From Variovorax sp. PMC12 (GTDB lineage: Bacteria; Pseudomonadota; Gammaproteobacteria; Burkholderiales; Burkholderiaceae_C): 64,000 nt of DNA. Numbering within the stretch: position 1 is the stretch's first letter; the number at the start of each line of letters is the position of its first letter. The stretch spans positions 5,263,501 to 5,327,500 of the forward strand of contig NZ_CP027773.1 in NCBI RefSeq assembly GCF_003019815.1, read 5' to 3'. Position numbers and translations under genes: made by a program. The notes under the pieces were generated by a model, which worked only from the letters and a program-made list of their open reading frames with translations, was not told the origin of the DNA and searched no databases. Of the stretch, positions 36,376 through 44,546 are shown one piece after another.

Positions 36376-36966
36376 TTACTGAACTTCCCGGACCGGATTC
36401 CGGATGTTCTGGACCATTTCCCCGACCGATGCGCGCGGGGCATTGCCGCGGCACAGTGCCTGGCCGGCCAGCGCCTTGGTGTAGCTGGAGTTCAGGTCGT
36501 AGAAGCGCTTCCACTCGGGCTTCTCGTTCTCGTGCCAGCTGCCTTCGTTGTAGCGGGCGTAGCTCTTCATCTCCGACGTCGCGCAGCGCACGCCTTCGTA
36601 GAAGGCATTGACGGCGCCGCCGGAGCGGTTGTGGGCCACCACCACGTAGCGCACGATGCCGTCGTCGGTGATGGCGATCGTGTTCGGGTCGATGCCGAAC
36701 TGCAGGCTCATGTACGGCGGCATCGAGATCGGCAGCAGGCGGCTTTCGCTGAACGCCGGGGGCGGCGGAACGGCGGTTTCGGCCCACTCCTTGTCCGTCT
36801 CGGTGCGCTTGGGCGGCGGCGGCATGCCGGCCTGGGCCCAGTCGGCGTTGTCGGTGTCGTGGTTGCCCGAAGCGCAGCCGGCGAGGACGCCGAAGCAGGC
36901 GAGCAGGAGGGCGCGTTCAGCGTTGCGTCGGAAGGAAGGGCGCTTTGTGATTGGCAGAAGGGTCAT
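36376..36966 (-). CDS. CNP1-like lipoprotein
   Basis: 196 residues of the CNP1-like family (named after a neisserial cryptic protein, function unknown). A lipoprotein signal ends in LAGC near residue 31, so the protein is likely lipid-anchored. A proline-rich stretch (PPPPK, PPPPA) leads into the conserved domain with RYVVVAHNRSGG, YEGVRC and WKRFYDLNSSY. The start ATG 36966 lies inside the 3-prime end of rppH (50-base overlap); no alternative start precedes the lipobox, so the overlap is probably real. Confidence 0.85.
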   Translation of the reverse strand: MTLLPITKRPSFRRNAERALLLACFGVLAGCASGNHDTDNADWAQAGMPPPPKRTETDKEWAETAVPPPPAFSESRLLPISMPPYMSLQFGIDPNTIAITDDGIVRYVVVAHNRSGGAVNAFYEGVRCATSEMKSYARYNEGSWHENEKPEWKRFYDLNSSYTKALAGQALCRGNAPRASVGEMVQNIRNPVREVQ

Positions 36967-37582
36967 CGCTCACTGAAGGAATGTCTGGATGCGGATCGAA
37001 GCTGCCGCCCGGCGGCAGGTCCAGTCCGGGCGGCGCCCCGGCGTCCAGCGAGTGGCGCTCGAATTCTCGGGCGCGCACGTTGCTGCGCAGGAAGCGGTTG
37101 CGGAAATCCTGCCGTGGCAGGTAGCGAGCAAGCTCGGTGAGCGCCATCTCGTAGACGCCGCGCTTGAACTCGACGACAACGTCGAGCGGCACCCAGTAGT
37201 CATGCCAGCGCCAGGCGTCGAATTCGGGATGGTCGGTTGCACGCAGATTGAGATCCCAATCGTGGCCGACGAGTTGCAGCAAATACCAGATTTGTTTCTG
37301 GCCCTTGTAGTGGCCCCGTGCGTCACGGCGGATGAACCGATCCGGCACCTCGTAGCGCAACCAGTCGCGGGTACGGGCCACGATGCGCACATGCTCCGGG
37401 TGGAGCCCCACTTCCTCATGCAGTTCCCGGAACATGGCTTGCTCGGGACTTTCGCCGCGGTCTATGCCGCCTTGCGGAAACTGCCAGGAATGCGTGCGTA
37501 TGCGTTTGCCCCAGAAAACCTGGTTTCTCTGGTTGAGCAGGATGATGCCGACGTTGGGCCTGAAGCCGTCCCGGTCGAGCAT
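36917..37582 (-). CDS. rppH: RNA pyrophosphohydrolase RppH
   Basis: 221 residues from ATG 37582 (MLDRDGFRPNVGIIL). The Nudix box GGIDRGESPEQAMFRELHEEVG is complete (given here over its 22 positions only by ends: GGIDRGE and RELHEEVG), with family-specific RTHSWQFPQG and YWVPLDVVVEFKR. It removes 5-prime pyrophosphate from mRNA to trigger RNase E decay. The C-terminal 60 residues are longer than in E. coli and low in predicted structure. It is divergent from proS, as in other beta-proteobacteria. Confidence 0.93.
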   Translation of the reverse strand: MLDRDGFRPNVGIILLNQRNQVFWGKRIRTHSWQFPQGGIDRGESPEQAMFRELHEEVGLHPEHVRIVARTRDWLRYEVPDRFIRRDARGHYKGQKQIWYLLQLVGHDWDLNLRATDHPEFDAWRWHDYWVPLDVVVEFKRGVYEMALTELARYLPRQDFRNRFLRSNVRAREFERHSLDAGAPPGLDLPPGGSFDPHPDIPSVSDDPSANHKAPFLPTQR

Positions 37583-37610
37583 AATCAAACCCCAATTTTT
37601 GAACTGAGTC

Positions 37611-37639
37611 GATTATGCATGCCGGGGTGCCCTCGGCAA
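37611..37639 (-). promoter_or_regulatory. Candidate rppH promoter
   Basis: On the minus strand TTGCCG (37639-37634) and CATAAT (37617-37612) are 16 bases apart, about 30 bases before the rppH ATG. GCATAATC at 37579-37586 is an exact inverted copy of 37611-37618. Confidence 0.4.
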
Positions 37640-37716
37640 GCTGCGATGCAGGCTCTCAGGGTCTCTCCGGGGGAGCAGTTCCCCACTTCCATTTCGTTTC
37701 CATCACCGCGATCCCG

Positions 37717-39462
37717 ATGAAAGCTTCCCGATTTTTTGTCTCCACCCTCAAGGAAGCGCCCGCTGACGCAGAGGTCGCGAGCCACCGGCTCATGATGCGC
37801 GCCGGCATGATCAAGAAGCTCGGCACGGGCATCTACACCTACATGCCCATGGGTCTGCGCGTGATCCGCAAGGTCGAGGCGATCGTGCGCGAGGAAATGA
37901 ATCGCGCCGGCGCCGTCGAGATGACGATGCCGGTGGTGCAGCCGGCCGAGTTCTGGCAGGAGACCGGCCGCTTCGAGAAGATGGGCCCCGAGCTGCTGCG
38001 CATCAAGGACCGGCATGACCGCGACTTCGTGATCCAGCCGACCAGCGAAGAAGTGGTCACCGACATTGCCCGCCAGGAAATCCGCAGCTACAAGCAGCTG
38101 CCGAAGAATTTCTACCAGATCCAGACCAAGTTCCGTGACGAGCGCCGCCCGCGCTTCGGCCTGATGCGTGGGCGCGAGTTCATCATGAAGGACGCCTACA
38201 GCTTCGACCGCGACCTCGACGCCGCCAAGGCCAGCTACCAGGTCATGGCGCAGGCCTACCGCAACATCTTCGACCGCTTCGGCCTGCGTTACCGCGCCGT
38301 GGCGGCCGACAGCGGCGCCATCGGCGGCGACCTGAGCGAAGAATTCCAGGTGATCGCCGCAACGGGCGAGGACGCCATCGTCTACTGCCCCGACAGCGAC
38401 TACGCCGCCAACATGGAAAAGGCCGAGGCGCTCGCCCCGGCCGGCCCGCGTCCCGCTGCCGCCAAGGCGCTCGAGAAGACGCCGACTCCCGGCAAGAGCA
38501 CCTGCGCCGACGTGGCCGAACTGCTGGGCGTGCCGCTTTCCACCACCATCAAGTCGCTGGTGCTGGCCACCGACATCGTGGACGAGGCCGGCAACCCCAA
38601 GGGCTCGCAGGTCTGGCTGCTGCTGCTGCGCGGCGACCACGACATGAACGAGATCAAGGTCGGCAAGCTGCCCGGCCTGAACCAGGGCTTCCGCTTCGCG
38701 ACACTCGCCGAAATCGACGAGCACTTCGGCTGCAAGCCCGGCTACCTGGGCCCGCTGAACCTCAAGAAGCCCGTCAAGCTCGTGGCCGACCGCGAAGCCG
38801 CCGTCATGGCCGACTGGATCACCGGCGCGAACGAAGTCGATTTCCACATGACCGGCGTCAACTGGGGCCGCGACCTGCCCGAGCCCGACCTGGTGGCCGA
38901 CATTCGCAACGTGGTCGCCGGCGACGCCTCGCCCGACGGCAAGGGCGTGCTGGCCATCGAGCGCGGCATCGAAGTGGGCCATGTGTTCGTGCTGGGCACC
39001 AAGTACAGCAAGGACATGAACGCCACCTACCTCGACGAAGGCGGCAAGCCGCAATTCCTCGAGATGGGCTGCTACGGCATCGGCATTACCCGCCTGCCGG
39101 CCGCCGCCATCGAACAGAACCATGACGAGCGCGGCATCATTTGGCCCGACGCGCTGGCACCGTTCACCGTGGTGGTCTGCCCGATCGGCATGGACCGCAG
39201 CCCCGAGGTCAAGGTGGCGGCCGAAGCGCTCTACGAAGAACTGCTCGCCAAGGGCATCGACGTGCTGCTCGACGACCGCGGCGAGCGCCCCGGCGCGATG
39301 TTCGCCGACTGGGAACTCATCGGCGTGCCGCACCGCGTCGTCATCTCCGACCGCGGCCTGAAGGAAGGCCAGCTCGAATACCAGGGTCGGCGCGACACCG
39401 CGGCCACCAAGGTGCCTGTGGCCGGCATCGCCGAATTCATCAGCGGCAAGCTCGCGAAATGA
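37717..39462 (+). CDS. proS: Prolyl-tRNA synthetase (bacterial type)
   Basis: 581 residues from ATG 37717 (MKASRFFVSTLKEAPADAEV). Class II motifs are visible: RAGMIKKLGTGIYTYMPMG near the start, TKFRDERRPRFGLMRGREF (motif 2) and the GIGITRL motif 3. A YbaK-like editing insertion lies at about residues 225-380, marking the long bacterial form. The frame is open 34 codons upstream but that part is not family-like. The stop overlaps the transglycosylase start in ATGA. Confidence 0.98.
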   Translation: MKASRFFVSTLKEAPADAEVASHRLMMRAGMIKKLGTGIYTYMPMGLRVIRKVEAIVREEMNRAGAVEMTMPVVQPAEFWQETGRFEKMGPELLRIKDRHDRDFVIQPTSEEVVTDIARQEIRSYKQLPKNFYQIQTKFRDERRPRFGLMRGREFIMKDAYSFDRDLDAAKASYQVMAQAYRNIFDRFGLRYRAVAADSGAIGGDLSEEFQVIAATGEDAIVYCPDSDYAANMEKAEALAPAGPRPAAAKALEKTPTPGKSTCADVAELLGVPLSTTIKSLVLATDIVDEAGNPKGSQVWLLLLRGDHDMNEIKVGKLPGLNQGFRFATLAEIDEHFGCKPGYLGPLNLKKPVKLVADREAAVMADWITGANEVDFHMTGVNWGRDLPEPDLVADIRNVVAGDASPDGKGVLAIERGIEVGHVFVLGTKYSKDMNATYLDEGGKPQFLEMGCYGIGITRLPAAAIEQNHDERGIIWPDALAPFTVVVCPIGMDRSPEVKVAAEALYEELLAKGIDVLLDDRGERPGAMFADWELIGVPHRVVISDRGLKEGQLEYQGRRDTAATKVPVAGIAEFISGKLAK

Positions 39463-40127
39463 GCCTGGAGGGCGGCCTCTCGCGACGCCATTGCCTGGGC
39501 GGCGCCATGACGGCGGGCGCCCTCACGATGTTGTCGCTGCCCCGGACCGCCCAGGCCGGCGCGCAGATCGAGGAGCCGCTGATCGACTCGGTGCGCACCG
39601 CGCTGAGTTCGGCCATCCACAACAAGGCGCCGCCGGTGCCCGAGTTCCCGAACACCGAAGCCCGGCTGGTCTACCTGCGCTGGCTCGGCGAGATGAGCGA
39701 GCGGCTCAAGAAGAAGATCCCCGACTGGCCGTCGCGCAAGGAATTCCTGCAGACCGCCTGGTACGAGTCCAAGCGCTCGGGCCTCGAGGTGAGCCTGGTG
39801 CTGGGGCTCGTGCAGGTCGAGAGCAATTTCCGCAAGTTTGCGGTGTCGAGCGCCGGCGCGCGCGGCTACATGCAGGTGATGCCCTTCTGGACGCGCGTGA
39901 TCGGCGACTCCGACCCCGGCAAGCTGTTCCACATGCAGACCAACCTGCGTTTCGGCTGCGTCATCCTGCGCCACTATCTCGACCGCGAGAACGGCGACCT
40001 GTTCATGACGCTCGGACGCTACAACGGCAGCCGCGGCAAGTCGCCTTACCCGAATGCGGTGTTCGCCAACCAGCGGCTCTGGGCTTTCAACGACAGGGAC
40101 CGCGAGCGCGACCGCTCGGCCGCCTGA
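39459..40127 (+). CDS. Soluble lytic transglycosylase-like (SLT) protein
   Basis: 222 residues from ATG 39459. The N-terminus MSLEGGLSRRHCLGG with a following hydrophobic stretch resembles a twin-arginine signal, with cleavage near AQAGA. The SLT domain holds the catalytic glutamate in GLVQVESNFRKF, then SSAGARGYMQVMPFW and the late RYNGS. It cleaves peptidoglycan to 1,6-anhydro products in the periplasm. It is translationally coupled to proS by a four-base overlap, an arrangement with no obvious functional logic. Confidence 0.9.
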   Translation: MSLEGGLSRRHCLGGAMTAGALTMLSLPRTAQAGAQIEEPLIDSVRTALSSAIHNKAPPVPEFPNTEARLVYLRWLGEMSERLKKKIPDWPSRKEFLQTAWYESKRSGLEVSLVLGLVQVESNFRKFAVSSAGARGYMQVMPFWTRVIGDSDPGKLFHMQTNLRFGCVILRHYLDRENGDLFMTLGRYNGSRGKSPYPNAVFANQRLWAFNDRDRERDRSAA

Positions 40128-40150
40128 CGCAGCCGGACGCCACCGGATCT

Positions 40151-41461
40151 TCAGGCCGCCGGCGCCTTGGCGGTGCCCGAGCCCTTGGTGACCATCACCT
40201 GGTCGATGCGGTAGCTGTCGACGTCCATCACCTCGAAGGTGTAGCCGCCCCAGGTGACGTTGTCGGTGCGCTTGGGGACGCGGCGCAGCATCACCATCAG
40301 GAAGCCCGCGAGCGTCTCGTATTCCTCCGAATGCGGCAGCTCGTCGATGTGCAGCGCGCGCTGCACGTCCTGGATGGGCGTGATGCCGTCGATGAGCCAC
40401 GAGTTCTCGTCGCGCTGCACGATCTGCTCTTCGTCGGGCATCGACACCAGGTCGCCCATCACCGTGCTCATCACGTCGTTGAGCGTGATCACGCCCACCA
40501 CCAGGCTGTATTCGTTGACGATGATCGCGAAGTCTTCGTGCGCCTGCTGGAACTGCTCGAGCACCTCGGTCAGCGACAGCCGGTCGGGAATGACGAGTGC
40601 CTTGTGCAGCGGCAGGCCCTGGTCGAAGGCCAGCGGCTGGCCGCTGAGCACGCGCTGGAACATGTCCTTGGCGTCCACGTAGCCCAGCACGTGGTCGATG
40701 TCGCCGTCGCACACCGGGTAGGCCGAGAACGGCTCGGCCACGATGCGCGCGCGCAGCACCGTCTCGGGGTCGTCGTGCAGGAACCACGCGATGTTGTCGC
40801 GCACCGTCATCACGCTGCTGACGAGGCGCGTCTCCAGCTCGAACACGTTGGCGATCACCTGCTGTTCGCGCACCGCGAGCACGCCGGCCCGCGCGCCGGC
40901 TTCGGTCATCGCGAGGATGTCGGCCGAGGTGATCTTGTCGTCTCGCGCCATCGGCATGCCGAGCGCCTTGAACAGCAGGTCGGTGCAGCGCGTGAAGAAC
41001 CACACCAGCGGCTTGAAGGTGGTGATCAGCAGCAGCATCGGCCCGACCATGCGCACCGCCAGCTTCTCGGGGTTGCTCATGCCCAGCCGCTTGGGGAACA
41101 GGTCGGCGAACACCAGGAACACCGCGATGACGATCACGAAGGAGCACAGGAACGCCACGTTGCCCGCGGCTTCCACGCTCAGCCATTTCTCGAAGAAGAC
41201 GGCGAAATAGGGGCTGAGCGACCCTTCGCCCACCACGCCGCCGAGGATGGCCACGGCGTTCAGGCCGATCTGCACCACGGTGAAATAGTGGCCCGGCTGC
41301 TCCTGCACCCGCAGCACCTTCTCGGCCCGGGGGTCGCCCTCGTCGGCCATCTGGCGCAGTCGCAGGCGGCGCGAGGCTGCGAGGGTGATCTCTGCAAGGG
41401 AGAAGAACGCGCTCAGCGCGATCAGCAGGACGATGATGAGCAGGCTTTGGGTCAGGGTCAT
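40151..41461 (-). CDS. CNNM/CorC-HlyC family membrane protein
   Basis: 436 residues. An N-terminal DUF21/CNNM domain of about four membrane helices includes the family block FFSLAEITLAASR. Tandem CBS domains follow (about residues 205-330; SAYPVCDGD, DFAIIVNEYS, GVITLNDVM), then a C-terminal CorC/HlyC domain (WLIDGITPIQDV). The family is linked to magnesium/cobalt efflux; some members are annotated as hemolysins without proof. It stands alone on the minus strand. Confidence 0.9.
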   Translation of the reverse strand: MTLTQSLLIIVLLIALSAFFSLAEITLAASRRLRLRQMADEGDPRAEKVLRVQEQPGHYFTVVQIGLNAVAILGGVVGEGSLSPYFAVFFEKWLSVEAAGNVAFLCSFVIVIAVFLVFADLFPKRLGMSNPEKLAVRMVGPMLLLITTFKPLVWFFTRCTDLLFKALGMPMARDDKITSADILAMTEAGARAGVLAVREQQVIANVFELETRLVSSVMTVRDNIAWFLHDDPETVLRARIVAEPFSAYPVCDGDIDHVLGYVDAKDMFQRVLSGQPLAFDQGLPLHKALVIPDRLSLTEVLEQFQQAHEDFAIIVNEYSLVVGVITLNDVMSTVMGDLVSMPDEEQIVQRDENSWLIDGITPIQDVQRALHIDELPHSEEYETLAGFLMVMLRRVPKRTDNVTWGGYTFEVMDVDSYRIDQVMVTKGSGTAKAPAA

Positions 41462-41520
41462 GGTGGCACGGCGAAGAATGCCATGGTGCCATGACTGAGG
41501 GTCTGTTCCAGCGACACCGC

Positions 41521-41606
41521 GGAACCGGCTTTGCCCGGCCGCTGGTGGCGCCCCCGGCGAGGGGGTTGGCGCAGCGACACGAAGTGCGCGAAGCCTGGGG
41601 GAGCGC
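41521..41606. repeat. Probable dispersed intergenic repeat
   Basis: The gap between the CNNM and cupin genes holds a G/C hairpin (CCCCC 41551-41555, GGGGG 41561-41565) followed by GCAGCGACACGAAGTGCGCG and AGCCTGGGGGAG. From memory of Comamonadaceae genomes this resembles a recurring intergenic element; only one copy is in the window, so this is inference. Confidence 0.35.
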
Positions 41607-42125
41607 CTATATCCCGCCGTGCGGATGGGTCGGGTCGACCCAGAGTACCGACTCGGGCTTCTCGACGGGTTCGATGTCGAGATTCACCGCCACCGCCTCG
41701 CCATCGCTGCGGCACAGCACGCATTCCAGCGTCTCGGTGGCGCTGGCGTTGATTTCCTGGTGCGGTACGTAGGGCGGCACGTAGATGAAGTCGCCCGGCC
41801 CGGCTTCGGCCGTGAACTCGAGCTTCTCGCCCCAGCGCATGCGGGCCCGGCCGCGCACGACGTAGATCACCGATTCGAGATGCCCGTGATGATGCGCCCC
41901 GGTCTTGGCGTCGGCATGGATGGTCACGGTGCCGGCCCAGAGTTTCTGCGCGCCGACGCGGGCGAAATTGATGGCCGCCGCCCGGTTCATGCCGGGCGTC
42001 TGGGCGGTGTTCACGTCGAGCTGGTTGGCGGCGATGACGCGCACGCCGTCATGCTTCCAGGCCGGTTCGCCCTCGTGGGAATGACCATGTGAATGGCCGT
42101 GCGAGTGGCCGTGATCGTGGCTCAT
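41607..42125 (-). CDS. Cupin-domain protein with histidine-rich N-terminus
   Basis: 172 residues. The first 17 residues are MSHDHGHSHGHSHGHSH, a metal-binding-type His repeat. The body is a single cupin barrel: motif 1 includes GAHHHGHLESVIYVVRGRARM and motif 2 is PGDFIYVPPYVPHQEIN (both described by their key His/Glu residues). The metal ligands His-X-His and the later His are present. Function is unknown; cupins of this layout may be isomerases, dioxygenases or sensors. It ends the minus-strand group prfA-prmC-grxD-cupin, 15 bases after grxD. Confidence 0.83.
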   Translation of the reverse strand: MSHDHGHSHGHSHGHSHEGEPAWKHDGVRVIAANQLDVNTAQTPGMNRAAAINFARVGAQKLWAGTVTIHADAKTGAHHHGHLESVIYVVRGRARMRWGEKLEFTAEAGPGDFIYVPPYVPHQEINASATETLECVLCRSDGEAVAVNLDIEPVEKPESVLWVDPTHPHGGI

Positions 42126-42140
42126 CGCGGAGCCGCCGGA

Positions 42141-42470
42141 TCAGGCCGAAGCGCCGCCGCCGATGACCTGCTGCAGCTCGCCGGACTCGTACATCTCCAT
42201 CATGATGTCCGAGCCGCCGATGAATTCGCCCTTCACGTAGAGCTGCGGGATGGTGGGCCAGTTGCTGTATTCCTTGATGCCCTGGCGGATGCCGTCGTCT
42301 TCGAGCACGTTGACGGTCTTGAGCGCCTTGGTGTCGACGCCGACCGCCTTGAGGATCTGGATCGCGCGGCCCGAGAAGCCGCACATCGGGAAGCTGGCGT
42401 TGCCCTTCATGAAGAGCACGAGTTCGTTGGTTTTGACGAGATCGTCGATACGTTGCTGGGCGTCGGACAT
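42141..42470 (-). CDS. grxD: Monothiol glutaredoxin GrxD
   Basis: 109 residues from ATG 42470, supported by AGGAG seven bases upstream. The monothiol active site is CGFS (MKGNASFPMCGFSGRA), followed by WPTIPQLYVKGEFIGGSDI. Class II glutaredoxins carry [2Fe-2S] clusters and deliver them to target proteins. It sits between prmC and a cupin gene, an order common in Burkholderiales. Confidence 0.97.
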   Translation of the reverse strand: MSDAQQRIDDLVKTNELVLFMKGNASFPMCGFSGRAIQILKAVGVDTKALKTVNVLEDDGIRQGIKEYSNWPTIPQLYVKGEFIGGSDIMMEMYESGELQQVIGGGASA

Positions 42471-42499
42471 GGGGACTCCTGAAAAGTGGGCTGAAGGGA

Positions 42500-43351
42500 T
42501 TATTTCACCGTGCGCCAGATTCCGCCGGAGCAGCGCTGGATGCCGGCGAGGTCGTCGCGGCTTTGCACTTCGGCGAAACCGCGTTCGGCGAGCAGTTGGC
42601 GCACCGCGGCGGCCTGGTCGTGGCCGTGTTCGAGCAAGAGCCAGCCGCCTTCCGCGAGGTGCGCGGGGGCGTGCCGGACGATCTGGCGGATGTCGTCGAG
42701 CCCGTCGGCACCCGCGACCAGCGCGGAGACGGGCTCGTGCCGCAGGGCGGGCAGGTGCGGGTCGTTGGCGGCGATGTACGGCGGGTTGCTGGCGATGACC
42801 GCGTAGCCGGTCTCGGCGCCGTCGAGCCAGTTCGCCAAGGCGAAGCGCACCGGCAGGCCCAGGCGCCGGGCGTTGGCCTGCGCGACCGCCAGCGCGTCGG
42901 CGCTGGCATCGACCGCGTCGACCCGCGCGTCGGTGCGCGCGTGCTGGAGGGCCAGCGCGATCGCGCCGCTGCCCGTGCCCAGGTCGAGCACGCGCGGCGC
43001 AGCATGGCCTTCGAGGCACTGCAAGGCCCATTCGACCAGCGTCTCGGTGTCGGGCCGCGGCACCAGCACCCGTGCATCGACCCGCAGGTCGAGCCCGTGG
43101 AATTCCTTCTCGCCGAGCAGATACGCCACCGGCTCGCCCGCGAGGCGGCGCGACAGTTGCGCGGAGAGCGCGGACCACGCGGTGTCCGGCATCGCGTCGG
43201 TGTCGTGCGCCAGCAGCCATGCGCGGTCGTGCGGCGCGCGGCCGAGCGCATGCAGCAGCAGCAACTGCGCGTCGAGCCGGTCGATGCCCAGCGCGATGCC
43301 GGCGGCCAGCGCCTGCGCCACGGTGGACGGCTTGGGGTCGTCGGTGGCCAT
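42500..43351 (-). CDS. prmC: Release factor glutamine methyltransferase PrmC
   Basis: 283 residues from ATG 43351. An N-terminal helical substrate domain precedes a Rossmann methyltransferase domain with SAM loop VLDLGTGSGAIAL and catalytic NPPYI. It N5-methylates the glutamine of the GGQ motif in RF1/RF2. Its start shares one base with the prfA stop (TGATG), so enzyme and substrate are translationally coupled. Confidence 0.97.
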   Translation of the reverse strand: MATDDPKPSTVAQALAAGIALGIDRLDAQLLLLHALGRAPHDRAWLLAHDTDAMPDTAWSALSAQLSRRLAGEPVAYLLGEKEFHGLDLRVDARVLVPRPDTETLVEWALQCLEGHAAPRVLDLGTGSGAIALALQHARTDARVDAVDASADALAVAQANARRLGLPVRFALANWLDGAETGYAVIASNPPYIAANDPHLPALRHEPVSALVAGADGLDDIRQIVRHAPAHLAEGGWLLLEHGHDQAAAVRQLLAERGFAEVQSRDDLAGIQRCSGGIWRTVK

Positions 43352-44439
43352 CACGCCGGCAGGCTCGATTCCAGCTCGGCCAGCTGCTCGGCTTCGCGCG
43401 CGGCGCGCAGGGCGTCGAGCACGTCGCCGAGGTCGCCTTCCATGATGGCCAGCAGCTTGTAGAGCGTGAGGTTGATGCGGTGGTCGGTGAGCCGGCCCTG
43501 GGGAAAGTTGTAGGTGCGGATGCGGTCCGAGCGGTCGCCGCTGCCGATCAGCCCCTTGCGCATGGCGGCGTCCTTGGCGGCGCGCTCGCTGCGCTCCTTC
43601 TCCTGGATGCGCGCCGACAGCACCTGCAGCGCCTTGGCCTTGTTGCGGTGCTGGCTGCGGTCGTCCTGGCATTCGGCCACGATGCCGGTCGGGATGTGCG
43701 TGATGCGCACGGCCGAATCGGTCTTGTTGATGTGCTGCCCGCCCGCGCCGCTCGCGCGGTAGGTGTCGATGCGGAGGTCGGCCGGGTTGATCTGCACGGC
43801 CACGGTTTCGTCGGGCTCCGCCAGCACGGCCACCGTGCAGGCGCTGGTGTGGATGCGGCCCTGCGTCTCGGTGGCCGGCACGCGCTGCACGCGATGGCCG
43901 CCCGACTCGAAGCGCAGGTGGCCGAACACGTCGTCGCCGGAGATGCGCACCACCACTTCCTTGTAGCCGCCGAGTTCGCTCTCGCTCTCGCTCACGATCT
44001 CGCAGCGCCAGCCGGCACGTTCGCAGTAGCGCGTGTACATGCGCAGCAGGTCGCCCGCGAACAGCGCCGATTCGTCGCCGCCCGTGCCCGCGCGGATTTC
44101 GAGGAATGCGTTGCGCGCGTCGTCCGGGTCCTTGGGCAGCAGCAGGCGCTGCAGCTCTTCCTCGAGCTGCACCAGTTCGGCTTCGGCGCCGGCGATTTCC
44201 TCGCGCGCCATCTCGGCCATGTCGGGGTCGTCGAGCATTTCCCTGGCGCCGGCGATGTCGGCCTCGCGCTGCTTGTGGCGCTCGTAGCGGCCGGCGATCT
44301 GGGTGACTTCGGCATGCTCGCGCGAGATGGTGCGGTACTGCGCCATGTCGCTCATGATGTCTTCGCGCGAGAGCAGGAAGTCGAGTTCGCCGAGGCGCTG
44401 TGCGTAGCGTTCGAGTTGATGGCGCAGAAAGGATTTCAC
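43351..44439 (-). CDS. prfA: Peptide chain release factor 1
   Basis: 362 residues from GTG 44439 (MKSFLRHQLERYAQRLGEL). The tripeptide anticodon PAT is in RVPATETQGR and the catalytic GGQ is in GAGGQHINKTDSAV, the glutamine being methylated by PrmC. RF1 decodes UAA/UAG. The GTG start gives the family length; the longer frame upstream runs into the hemA gene region and is rejected. Confidence 0.97.
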   Translation of the reverse strand: MKSFLRHQLERYAQRLGELDFLLSREDIMSDMAQYRTISREHAEVTQIAGRYERHKQREADIAGAREMLDDPDMAEMAREEIAGAEAELVQLEEELQRLLLPKDPDDARNAFLEIRAGTGGDESALFAGDLLRMYTRYCERAGWRCEIVSESESELGGYKEVVVRISGDDVFGHLRFESGGHRVQRVPATETQGRIHTSACTVAVLAEPDETVAVQINPADLRIDTYRASGAGGQHINKTDSAVRITHIPTGIVAECQDDRSQHRNKAKALQVLSARIQEKERSERAAKDAAMRKGLIGSGDRSDRIRTYNFPQGRLTDHRINLTLYKLLAIMEGDLGDVLDALRAAREAEQLAELESSLPA

Positions 44440-44546
44440 GGCGGAAGGGGCTCGAAAAATGGGAGGAAGCCGCAATGCAGCGGCAGGCGCAATGAAGGCT
44501 GCGGCCGGCCAGGAGAAGGCCGTGGCCGGGCCGCTGGCGAGCGTCG

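Noticed and set aside
37615..37716. 34-codon N-terminal extension of ProS
   Set aside because: The extension does not resemble ProS; MKASRFFVS at 37717 is the normal family start.
41458..41772. Short frames on both strands in the gap between the CNNM and cupin genes
   Set aside because: Arg/Pro-rich products without family features, lying on a likely intergenic repeat.
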